In this document: positions 18,545 through 25,490 of the stretch, piece by piece
Layout of the letters: each line of letters starts with the position of its first letter
How positions within the stretch are numbered: the first letter of the stretch is position 1
NCBI GenBank assembly: GCA_947501615.1
Contig: CANMWK010000012.1
Location: 62,001 to 126,000, forward strand
Source of the DNA: an uncultured Tenacibaculum sp.
GTDB lineage: Bacteria > Bacteroidota > Bacteroidia > Flavobacteriales > Flavobacteriaceae
Length of the DNA stretch: 64,000 nt
Direction: 5' to 3'
Translations under genes and position numbers: made by a program
Notes under the pieces: generated by a model
What the model saw: only the letters and a program-made list of their open reading frames with translations
The model's database searches: none
Told to the model about the DNA's origin: nothing

Positions 18545-19387
18545 TTAGTTAAGTTGGTTGGCTATATTTTTAATGCTTTCTAGAATCTCTTCGTATGTGA
18601 GCATTTTATGCGTTTCTATAATTTGATTGATTAAAACACTGTGTTCTTTCATTTCTAATGTTTCAATCAAAATCTGTTTGATTATTTTCAATTCTTCTGG
18701 ATAACCTTTAAGTATTTCTGAAACGTCAATACCTAATAAAGTTGCACCGCCTTTTACCGTTGTAAAATCTTCAGTATAGATAGCATCATAGTAATTAATA
18801 GCTGCTCGTTCTTCATTTATCATCAAGTAATTTTCAAGGATAAAACCTATATCATCAGCATCCTTATTGCTTTTGTGATAGCGATCTTTCCAGGCAGTAA
18901 TTTTCAGAAGAAATATTCCACTTAAAGAAGCAATTTGTATTTCTATTTCTTGATCTACACTAACATTTAGTGCTGCTTCCTGTGCTGCATCAAAACCTAA
19001 TACAGACATTGCAAAATTCTCATCTGGTGGCCAAAATATTTTACTATCCTGTTTCATTATATCACCAAAAGGAACGATGTCTAGTTGAAATTTATCTTTA
19101 TAAAGAAATCGCTGTTTTTGATCTGGATCTTTAGTGAAGTTCTCAAGCTTCACTATGTCTTCTTCTACTTTTTGCCATTGTTCCCAATCGTTTACAGTAA
19201 TAGCTATATCTAGATCGTGTGTTAACCGACCTGATTTCTCATTATGCAATTCCATAACGATATCTCTTGCAGTAGCACCTATTACAAAAAAAGAGATACC
19301 TACCTGTTTGAAGTATCCTGTAAGCTCTAAGAGAATAGGCTTCAATAATGGATGTGAAAACTTATCACTAGATATATCTAAGCTCAT
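18545..19387 (-). CDS. AbiEii/AbiGii-like nucleotidyltransferase
   Basis: A 280-residue protein of the DNA polymerase beta-type nucleotidyltransferase superfamily. The G-A-T-A-R element is at residues 37-41, the paired aspartates D58 and D60 are in THDLDIAI, and a third acidic residue, D103, is in LDIVPFGD. It is predicted to bind NTP and transfer a nucleotide to an unknown substrate. It overlaps the upstream regulator gene by 20 nt, the arrangement of AbiE-type (type IV) toxin-antitoxin pairs in which the HTH protein is the antitoxin. Here the pair heads a larger defence operon and may act as a guard module or regulator rather than as a free-standing toxin. Confidence 0.75.
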   Translation of the reverse strand: MSLDISSDKFSHPLLKPILLELTGYFKQVGISFFVIGATARDIVMELHNEKSGRLTHDLDIAITVNDWEQWQKVEEDIVKLENFTKDPDQKQRFLYKDKFQLDIVPFGDIMKQDSKIFWPPDENFAMSVLGFDAAQEAALNVSVDQEIEIQIASLSGIFLLKITAWKDRYHKSNKDADDIGFILENYLMINEERAAINYYDAIYTEDFTTVKGGATLLGIDVSEILKGYPEELKIIKQILIETLEMKEHSVLINQIIETHKMLTYEEILESIKNIANQLN

Positions 19388-20369
19388 TTTCTAGTATTTG
19401 TTTAGCTGTTTCTATATTTCTACTGAAACCACTGTTAATTAAATCTGCATATATTAAAAGTGCTGGAGCTACTTTATTATTACTTAAGTCATTCTTCCAG
19501 AATTTTTGAAGTATTTCAATGTCCCCATTTTCACTTGGTACTAATTTTAATGCTCTTGCTACTTCAGATAAATCGAGTTCAGTAAAAAGTGTGAATTTTT
19601 CAGGTCTTAAATTATCTGTTAAAATTGCACCTCCAGGTTCTCCACCCCATAGGATAAAACCATCATTTATGTTTGTATTTATATTTCTCCATTTATGTTG
19701 AAAGTCGCCATTTATAAAGCGCATTCTTTTTCTCAATATTCGAGGTCTTAATACAGCATTAAATTCTACAATCCAGCGCTGTAGTAACTCACTTTTGTTT
19801 TTGAGAACACGCTTGTCATTTATTTTTAGTAAAAAATTAAGTTCTTCCAACTCAACCATCACATTACTTACAGATCCTATAGAAACATTAGCTTTCTCAG
19901 CTATTTTCCGATAAGAGTCTTGTAAATGTTCTGGTTTACATAATAGATGGAATAGTATTTTTAGACCAGCCTCTTGAAAAGCACGAGACTGATTAGTTTT
20001 TTCTTTCTTCGCTTTTTTTTGACCTTCTATAAATACAACGAGATCATTATGTCTGATAAAAGCGTTTCCAGCAATATCTATATAGTTAATGCCACGTTCC
20101 TTAAGTTCTTCTGTAGCTTTCTTTGAAATGTATTCAGCAATCAAAATAATAGGTCTATTACTATTCTGTTTCATTTCTTCTAGTTGAGACATTACTAAAC
20201 CTTGGTTGGATGTTCTTACTGCTGACTTTGCTTCTACAATAAATTGCTGCTTCCTGATGTATAAGAGTCCATCATAATCTTGCCTACTACTATCTATTTC
20301 AATAGGTATATTTATAAGCTGTTCTAGCTTAGAAGTAGCTTCATATATAAAGTCATTATTACGATACAT
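19368..20369 (-). CDS. AbiEi-like HTH regulator with N-terminal PD-(D/E)xK motif
   Basis: A 333-residue protein, first gene of the operon. Residues 1-115 form a PD-(D/E)xK-like fold with D33 and E46-x-K48 (FIVEAK). Residues about 151-180 are a winged helix-turn-helix (YRKIAEKANVSIGSVSNVM). The remainder resembles the C-terminal part of AbiEi-type antitoxins. It probably represses its own promoter; a set of GTTCATT-type half-sites overlaps that promoter just upstream. The apparently intact nuclease triad is odd for a repressor and may be either active or a relic used for DNA binding. The start chosen is the ATG 9-46 nt downstream of the operator. Confidence 0.72.
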   Translation of the reverse strand: MYRNNDFIYEATSKLEQLINIPIEIDSSRQDYDGLLYIRKQQFIVEAKSAVRTSNQGLVMSQLEEMKQNSNRPIILIAEYISKKATEELKERGINYIDIAGNAFIRHNDLVVFIEGQKKAKKEKTNQSRAFQEAGLKILFHLLCKPEHLQDSYRKIAEKANVSIGSVSNVMVELEELNFLLKINDKRVLKNKSELLQRWIVEFNAVLRPRILRKRMRFINGDFQHKWRNINTNINDGFILWGGEPGGAILTDNLRPEKFTLFTELDLSEVARALKLVPSENGDIEILQKFWKNDLSNNKVAPALLIYADLINSGFSRNIETAKQILENELRYI

Positions 20370-20377
20370 AAAATTGA

Positions 20378-20430
20378 TTGTTCATTATTTTATAATGTTC
20401 AGTGACAATGAACAAGCAAATATAATGAAC
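20378..20430. promoter_or_regulatory. Operator-like half-site cluster over the defence promoter
   Basis: TTGTTCATT (20378-20386) and AATGAACAA (20407-20415) form a perfect 9-bp inverted repeat. A further AATGAAC lies at 20424-20430 and a TGTTCA at 20396-20401. The sites cover the predicted start point and the spacer of the promoter. The natural ligand is the HTH protein encoded immediately downstream, giving autorepression that is relieved on phage infection; this is inference. Confidence 0.6.
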
Positions 20431-20447
20431 GAAAATCGTGATTCCAA
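20417..20447 (-). promoter_or_regulatory. Promoter of the defence operon
   Basis: On the minus strand a TATATTTG -7 element (20424-20417) lies 19 nt downstream of TTGG (20447-20444), close to the Bacteroidota consensus. Transcription would start near 20410, giving a leader of about 40 nt before the ATG at 20369. It is the only good promoter seen upstream of the eight genes. Confidence 0.65.
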
Positions 20448-20543
20448 TTAATTCTAGAGTTAAATCTTGAGTAGAATATTCAAAGATCAAATACCTCAAT
20501 TTAGATTTAATTAAGATGAATTATATTTATTTGAGTCTATAAA

Positions 20544-20564
20544 ACCTCCGTCAAAGACGGAGGT
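20544..20564. terminator. GC-rich hairpin CCTCCGT/ACGGAGG, first copy
   Basis: Perfect 9-bp stem ACCTCCGTC (20544-20552) with GACGGAGGT (20556-20564) and an AAA loop. Flanked by AAA on the left and CATGTTTT on the right, so it may terminate transcription weakly in either direction. It shares its core with the hairpin at 20706-20732. Confidence 0.45.
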
Positions 20565-20705
20565 CATGTTTTAAAGGCTTTGCCATTATTTAGTTTTCTT
20601 ATTCTAGATACTTAAATTTAAATAATATTTATACTTGTTGACTACTTTAGAGACATAGTTAATGACCTTAGGTATTGTTGCCCCTATGGGGCTAAACTGA
20701 AATTC

Positions 20706-20735
20706 AAAGCCTCCGTTTTTAACGGAGGCTTTTTA
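20706..20735. terminator. Strong rho-independent terminator
   Basis: Perfect 12-bp stem AAAGCCTCCGTT (20706-20717) with AACGGAGGCTTT (20721-20732), TTT loop, followed by T-runs on both strands. It can end traD transcripts coming from the right on the minus strand, or a plus-strand transcript. A further GCCCC-TAT-GGGGC hairpin is at 20680-20692, so a short structured RNA ending here is also possible. Confidence 0.65.
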
Positions 20736-21177
20736 CTACTTTTTGCTGTAGTATAATAAGTAATCTAGTAAATTTGGAATTAGAAAAAGGCTCTATTTCT
20801 ATAGTAAATCTATTTTCTCATCTGTAAAATTATCTTACAGTGATTTTACGACTTGATTATGATTACTATCTAGACAGGAATCTAATCGAATAGAGTCTCT
20901 ATGAATAAATGATTGCCGTCAACAAGGTACATAAGTAATTGTGATTGAGTCGTAAACTTAAACCGTTATTTTGTTAAAAAAAATGTAATCTGAATGAAAA
21001 AATAGTGTTTTAAAATCCAATACTGCTAGTATACTTATATAGTATTTGATGAAAGAACTAGAAAAATAGTAGGATATGTGAAAATTTAAGATTTTGTATT
21101 CTAGAAGAATGCATGAAAATAACATTGGATAAATAGAAATCATTCAAAGAAAAAACGCTTTATGACAAATTCCTATT

Positions 21178-21771
21178 TTAAACAAAATCCCCAATATCAA
21201 AATCACGCCAGTCATCATTTGTTTTAGAACTGTTATGAGTAGCTAAATGTGTATTTAACAAATTAGAAACATGTTGTTGTGCTTTAGGAATTTGCTCGTT
21301 TAGTATTTCTAATAATTCGGTGTTTTCAATTTTCATAGCTATAGGTAAGGTATCATTAGTAAGTTCCTTTTGATTTAATAGTTTGGCTATTTTTTGCAAT
21401 TCTTCAAAGCTCAAACCTGTATTAAAATCTGGATCTACTTCACTAGATGGATTCGTTTTAAATTCTTCTTCTTCCTCCGCGAATTTCAATTCATCTAAAT
21501 CTATATTCTCAGGGGGTGTAGAATTAAAAACAGCATCTAAAGCTTCTGAAGGAATTACTTTTGATGTCTTCATTTTATCATCACTATTTGCCAATACTTT
21601 TTTAGTTTCTAGTTGTTTTTTCGCTTCTTTACTTTCTCCCATTACACTATTGATGTGTTTAGGTTTTGACTTTTTACGAGGAGGTTTTGGAGGTGCCGAT
21701 TTATTGTAAAATCGATCCACTAATAGAACAATTAATAGCAATAAAATTACAACTTGGATATACTGTTCCAT
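21178..21771 (-). CDS. traD: Conjugal transfer protein TraD-like
   Basis: A 197-residue protein with one N-terminal membrane helix (residues about 5-20), then a lysine-rich stretch (PPRKKSKPKHIN) and an acidic, low-complexity middle. Position after the ParA/DUF3408 genes on the same strand corresponds to traD of CTnDOT-like elements. It has no enzymatic motif and its role in transfer is not known. It lies 3 nt after the preceding gene. The next tra gene, traE, is 19.4 kb away across the defence operon. Confidence 0.65.
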   Translation of the reverse strand: MEQYIQVVILLLLIVLLVDRFYNKSAPPKPPRKKSKPKHINSVMGESKEAKKQLETKKVLANSDDKMKTSKVIPSEALDAVFNSTPPENIDLDELKFAEEEEEFKTNPSSEVDPDFNTGLSFEELQKIAKLLNQKELTNDTLPIAMKIENTELLEILNEQIPKAQQHVSNLLNTHLATHNSSKTNDDWRDFDIGDFV

Positions 21772-21774
21772 AAT

Positions 21775-22191
21775 TTATATAATGGGTTTAAAATTGTCTT
21801 TAAATAGTTTCTTAATTTCAGTTTCAAATTCGGAGAAGTGATGTTGTAAAATATTGTCTAAATAATTAGATATAGACATATTATTTTCTCCAATTACTCG
21901 GGTAATTCTAAACAAGCGTTCGTGAAATTCAGGACGGATATATATTGCTTTTCCATTACGGGCAATTAAATGACTTTTTTGTAAAAACACTTCCTGATAG
22001 GATGTTATCTCTTTCTTAGAAGTTACAGTTGTCTTAACTGTTTGTTTCGTCTTGGACTTGGGTTTAGGTTGAAGTTTTTGAGGTTCTTCTTTTGTATCTT
22101 CCGCTTTAGTAACTTTTCTATCTTCTGAAAATGAATGTGCCATCATTTTCATTAATTCCTTTTCGTCTATCGGTGTTTTATCTTTTTTCAT
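21775..22191 (-). CDS. DUF3408 conjugative-transposon protein
   Basis: A 138-residue basic protein. The N-terminal half is charged and disordered (repeats of K, P, Q and T). The C-terminal half has the DUF3408 pattern, with a YQEVFLQKSHLIARNGK segment and a HERLFRITRVIGENNMSISNYLDNIL helix pair that resembles ribbon-helix-helix DNA-binding proteins. DUF3408 proteins accompany ParA-like TraA in Bacteroidota conjugative elements. The start overlaps the upstream stop by 4 nt (ATGA). Confidence 0.75.
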   Translation of the reverse strand: MKKDKTPIDEKELMKMMAHSFSEDRKVTKAEDTKEEPQKLQPKPKSKTKQTVKTTVTSKKEITSYQEVFLQKSHLIARNGKAIYIRPEFHERLFRITRVIGENNMSISNYLDNILQHHFSEFETEIKKLFKDNFKPII

Positions 22192-22442
22192 TTTGTATCA
22201 TTTTTAGATGGTTCGTAAGAAAATTCATTGACTTGTTCTAAAACTTGTTTAGCTTCTATCCAAGCCATTCCTTTATTAATGGCAGTTTTCTGTTCATTTA
22301 TATTTTTCGATAACCGCTTTGCATTTGTGAGATTTCGATCTGAAAAAATGGCAAAGACATTTTTTCTATATTTAAAGCAAACCGCTTTAGGGTAGTGCTC
22401 TAATACATATTTCCTAGCTTGTTCCCAATCTGTATTTCCCAT
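22188..22442 (-). CDS. Small conserved tra-operon protein
   Basis: An 84-residue protein between the ParA-like gene (2 nt away) and the DUF3408 gene (4-nt overlap). It has two predicted helices, is basic and lacks a membrane segment or signal peptide. The sequence begins MGNTDWEQARKYVLEHYP. I do not recognise a named domain. Coupling to traA on both sides supports a real gene with a role in element maintenance or transfer. Confidence 0.65.
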   Translation of the reverse strand: MGNTDWEQARKYVLEHYPKAVCFKYRKNVFAIFSDRNLTNAKRLSKNINEQKTAINKGMAWIEAKQVLEQVNEFSYEPSKNDTK

Positions 22443-22444
22443 AG

Positions 22445-23203
22445 CTATTGGTTTAATAGATGTAAAAATTCATTGATAAAAGCGTCTAAACGAGAAGATT
22501 TAATTAAACGGTTGTGAGGAGGAAAGAGTGTGGAACGAAATACCAATCCATTGCCAATTTCAGGAAGCTCTTTTCGAAAGCGTTTGCTATCTGAAAAGTA
22601 ATGTTGCATTTTGTGTAGCCCAAGCTCATTAATAACCTTTTCATAAGTGTCATAGAGGGTAGATTTTTCTCGACCATCTACCATATTCCAAAATAGATGT
22701 AAGCCTTTCTTATCAGGTTTGCCAGCAAATATTTGTGCCATTACTTGCGAAAACGAAAGGGTACTTTCCATGACTAATCGATCGGCAGTCATCGGAGAAA
22801 AAATGGCATCCATTCCAAGTAAGGTTTGTAGTATTCCTGTAGAATTTACTGTTCCTGTGAAGTCGAAAAAGGCAAAATCATAGTTTATAGGGCTGTTATC
22901 CAAAAACTGTTTTGCTTCTTTTAAAGCAGTATCTGCATTACAGGAGATGATGGGATATGCCTTTTTGTTTAAACTTGAAAATTGTGTGTGTGCCATTCGT
23001 TTAAAATGATCATTTTCCATAATCGCTTTTAGCTCACGTTCTCGTTGTTTAGCAATACTAAGTTGCGGGAAATCACAATCGAAAATTACAACTTGGTATC
23101 CCATTTTGTAATGTAGCATTGCAGCAGTTAGTACAGTAATTGCACTTTTCCCTACACCTCCTTTTTGAGATGAAAAACTGATTTTTAATGGTTCTTTTTT
23201 CAT
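22445..23203 (-). CDS. traA: ParA/MinD-like ATPase TraA
   Basis: A 252-residue ParA-family ATPase with the deviant Walker A motif KGGVGKS (residues 14-20), Walker B-like VVIFDCDFP near 40 and a FFDFTG switch near 115. ParA-like TraA proteins head the tra operon of CTnDOT-type elements and are thought to act in element stability or positioning. It is the first minus-strand gene left of the mob promoter region. A repeat array lies just upstream (23235-23370), a plausible partner DNA site. Confidence 0.85.
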   Translation of the reverse strand: MKKEPLKISFSSQKGGVGKSAITVLTAAMLHYKMGYQVVIFDCDFPQLSIAKQRERELKAIMENDHFKRMAHTQFSSLNKKAYPIISCNADTALKEAKQFLDNSPINYDFAFFDFTGTVNSTGILQTLLGMDAIFSPMTADRLVMESTLSFSQVMAQIFAGKPDKKGLHLFWNMVDGREKSTLYDTYEKVINELGLHKMQHYFSDSKRFRKELPEIGNGLVFRSTLFPPHNRLIKSSRLDAFINEFLHLLNQ

Positions 23204-23234
23204 TGGTTAAAATTTTACGGTTTATAAGTTTATA

Positions 23235-23370
23235 TAGCTTTATGATTATCTAGCTAGTGATACATACAGCTCGTTATACAATTAGCTAGTTGACTAACCA
23301 GTAGTCTTTTTAGCTAATTACTCATGCGCTCAGTTAGCTAAGTTTTTGTGCAGCTAGTAGTAGCTATCTC
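23235..23370. repeat. YAGCTAGT repeat array with 16-bp period
   Basis: AGCT occurs at 23236, 23252, 23268 and 23284 with exactly 16 bp between copies, then at 23312, 23336, 23352 and 23362, with more at 23468 and 23480. Most copies read TAGCTAGT or CAGCTAGT followed by about 8 variable bases. Ten AGCT in 250 bp of AT-rich DNA is far above chance. Iteron-like, so probably a binding site for TraA/DUF3408 or the relaxosome. It is not a CRISPR, as units are short and degenerate. Confidence 0.65.
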
Positions 23371-23640
23371 TAGTTGCACGATTGACTTATTGTTCAAATA
23401 ATTAGTTAATTGGCTAGTGATGTTTTTATGCTCACGCCTAACTAAATGACCAACTGTATTTCTGTTTAGCTGGCTATACAGCTCTACGTCGTTACATCAA
23501 AAAAACAATGCTTTCACTTCATTTTTTCAGGGATTCCATTTTGTGGTTGTAAGTGGCTTTAAATGGCTCTTTTTGTCATTAATAACCATGGTGTTATAAC
23601 CGTTTTCACGCTTTTAATTTGTAGAGATCAGTTTTGGGAT

Positions 23641-23659
23641 TGGTGATATCATATCACCA
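23641..23659. repeat. Near-perfect palindrome in the tra-mob region
   Basis: TGGTGATAT and ATATCACCA flank a single central C. The two 9-bp arms are perfectly complementary. It could be a regulator-binding site or part of oriT. Confidence 0.55.
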
Positions 23660-23697
23660 CATAAAATTCTATTTAAAAACTGTTCAGCGGAACAGAG

Positions 23698-23752
23698 CAA
23701 GTTGTGTAATGAGTGCCTCAAAAATGCTTTTGTGCCTCTCATTACAAACTTG
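23698..23752. other. Candidate oriT hairpin
   Basis: CAAGTTGTGTAATGAG (23698-23713) and CTCATTACAAACTTG (23738-23752) form a long imperfect inverted repeat; the loop contains a direct repeat of GTGCCTC (23713 and 23732). It is 81-135 nt upstream of mobA. Inverted repeats next to a mobilisation operon are typical of relaxase binding sites. A second inverted repeat (AAAATCC.TC with GAGGATTTT) is at 23765-23790. The nick site cannot be assigned by eye. Confidence 0.45.
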
Positions 23753-23832
23753 TCCTACGGAGTTAAAATCCCTCCGAAGTCGAGGATTTTGAAAATAGAT
23801 GTATTGGATTTTTTACTTAAAACGAATTAAAG

Positions 23833-24252
23833 ATGAAGGAAAAACAAATTAAAAAAGGACGAAAACCTAAAGAAGCCCCTTTAGTGTATCGCTATGTATT
23901 TCGCTTAAATGCTGAAGAAAATGCAGTGTTTTTAAAGCGATTTGATATCTCTGGTGTTTTAACCAAAGCCGAATTTATACGTGCCATTTTATTTGAGAAA
24001 CAAATCAAAGTAGTAACCATTGATAAATCTGCTCATGATTTTTATATGAAACTAACGGCTTTGCATGCTCAATTTAGAGCCATTGGAGTGAATTACAATC
24101 AAGTTGTCAAAGCCTTACATACCAATTTTTCTGAAAATAGGGCAAAATTTTTACTAATAAAATTGGAAAAGAATACTGTAGCGATGATTGCTATTCTTGA
24201 AAAGATCGTTCGTTTAATCCAAAAATTTGATGAAAGATGGTTGCAAAAATAG
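23833..24252 (+). CDS. mobA: Mobilisation accessory protein MobA (MobC-family)
   Basis: A 139-residue basic protein. The first 15 residues are lysine-rich; an RLNAEENAVFLKRF segment and following helices fit the ribbon-helix-helix-like relaxosome accessory proteins annotated as MobC (PF05713), called MobA in CTnDOT nomenclature. It should bind oriT and help the relaxase nick. Its 3' end overlaps the relaxase gene by 16 nt, so the two are translationally coupled. Confidence 0.82.
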   Translation: MKEKQIKKGRKPKEAPLVYRYVFRLNAEENAVFLKRFDISGVLTKAEFIRAILFEKQIKVVTIDKSAHDFYMKLTALHAQFRAIGVNYNQVVKALHTNFSENRAKFLLIKLEKNTVAMIAILEKIVRLIQKFDERWLQK

Positions 24253-25490
24253 GAAGAGGAAATCATTTAAAAGGAATCCTGATATACAACTACGAAAAGA
24301 TCAAAGAAGATCAAGGTAATATTTTACATTGCCACAAAATGATATACCCTTTGACGGGAGAATTTACCATTCCGTTATTGGAACGTTCTTTTGAGCCTTA
24401 TCTCATAGCTAATAATCGTACTGAAAAACCAATTCTTCATATTTCATTAAATCCCAATCCTAAAGATGTGGTTTCAGATGAACTTTTTAGTGAATTGGCA
24501 GATCATTATATGCAGGAAATGGGGTACGGTGACCAACCTTATGTAGTATTTAAACATACCGATACTGGACGTGCTCATATTCATATTGTTTCAGTTTGTG
24601 TAGATGAAAATGGCAAACGTATTTCAGATAGTTTTGAGAAAGTACGTTCAATGAAACTATGCCGAAAACTAGAGAAACAATTTAAACTCACTTCTGCAAT
24701 TAGTACAACTGACAAAAAAGACATCCCATTACAAAAAGTTGATGTTAAACAAGATAATGTAAAGCAGCAAATTGCTTCGGTACTCACATTTACAAACGAA
24801 AACTACAAGTTTCAAACTTTAGGTGAATACAAGGCTCTACTATCATTTTTTAATGTAACTGCACAAGAAGTTCGAGGAATTATTCACGGAAAAGAAAAAC
24901 GAGGATTGGTCTACTTTGCTACTAATGATATAGGAGAAAAAGCAAGTAACCCTTTTAAATCTTCTCGTTTTTCAATGCCTGTTGGTTTAACGGATTTGGA
25001 ACAAAAGTTTAAAAAATCGAAAACTTATATCGATAAACATAAACCTCAGAGGAGAGTACGAAAACTGGTGCGTGATGCTATGCAGAAGCATCCCTCTAAA
25101 GATCGTTTTAGAAAGTATTTACAGGATCATAAAATATCAATGTTTATTAGAGAAAACGATCAAGGTAGAATTTACGGGATCAGTTTTATAGATCATACTT
25201 CTAAAACAGTATTAAATGGTTCTCGATTAGGAAAAGACCTTTCGGCTAATGTATTTCATCGCCTTTGGAATGAAGAAAAAGAGACCACTTTAATAGCCAA
25301 TGCTGAAACCCCTAAAACGCAACATATAGAATATATAGAAAATGAACCTACAGCAGAGACAATACCTCTTTTTAATGCTGGTATTATGGAATCTTTAGGC
25401 GGTTTATTATCAACGGATGTTCCAGAAGAAAATGATACGAAAAAAGTAAAGAAAAAACGTAAAAATAGAAAAGATGCAAAACGAAGATGA
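24237..25490 (+). CDS. mobB: Relaxase/mobilisation nuclease MobB
   Basis: A 417-residue relaxase of the MobA/VirD2 family (PF03432). It begins MVAKIGRGNHLKGILIYNYE and carries the metal-binding histidine motif GRAHIHIVS near residue 110. The C-terminus ends in a lysine-rich tail. It nicks oriT and leads the transferred strand. It overlaps mobA by 16 nt and the coupling-protein gene by 17 nt. Confidence 0.9.
   Translation: MVAKIGRGNHLKGILIYNYEKIKEDQGNILHCHKMIYPLTGEFTIPLLERSFEPYLIANNRTEKPILHISLNPNPKDVVSDELFSELADHYMQEMGYGDQPYVVFKHTDTGRAHIHIVSVCVDENGKRISDSFEKVRSMKLCRKLEKQFKLTSAISTTDKKDIPLQKVDVKQDNVKQQIASVLTFTNENYKFQTLGEYKALLSFFNVTAQEVRGIIHGKEKRGLVYFATNDIGEKASNPFKSSRFSMPVGLTDLEQKFKKSKTYIDKHKPQRRVRKLVRDAMQKHPSKDRFRKYLQDHKISMFIRENDQGRIYGISFIDHTSKTVLNGSRLGKDLSANVFHRLWNEEKETTLIANAETPKTQHIEYIENEPTAETIPLFNAGIMESLGGLLSTDVPEENDTKKVKKKRKNRKDAKRR

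Larger units (their letters stand above)
20370..21177. other. Non-coding region between traD and the defence operon
   Basis: About 0.8 kb without a credible gene. The part next to the regulator holds the defence promoter and operator. In the middle (20544-20735) are three GC-rich hairpins, the last a rho-independent terminator. The rest (20736-21177) is AT-rich with nothing I can name. The region is the second border of the cargo operon inserted in the tra genes. Confidence 0.7.
23204..23832. promoter_or_regulatory. traA-mobA divergent region with candidate oriT
   Basis: A 629-bp non-coding region between the divergent traA and mobA genes. It contains a repeat array with 16-bp period (23235-23370), a near-palindrome (23641-23659), a long imperfect hairpin (23698-23752) and a further inverted repeat next to mobA (23765-23790). 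In CTnDOT-like elements oriT lies next to the mobilisation genes, so this is the best place for it. No canonical TAnnTTTG promoter element was found for either gene. Confidence 0.6.

Noticed and set aside
2707..20369. Complete BREX or Pgl system
   Set aside because: A NERD-kinase protein is present, but no PglZ phosphatase, BrxC/PglY ATPase of the usual form or PglX/BrxX methylase. The methylase is an HsdM with a separate HsdS.
20958..21143. 61-codon minus-strand ORF between traD and the defence operon
   Set aside because: It is AT-driven and compositionally biased, with no start context, conserved pattern or partner. Treated as non-coding.
23235..23483. CRISPR-like repeat array
   Set aside because: Units are only 8 conserved bases on a 16-bp step, spacers are too short and there are no cas genes. 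Iteron-like binding sites fit better.
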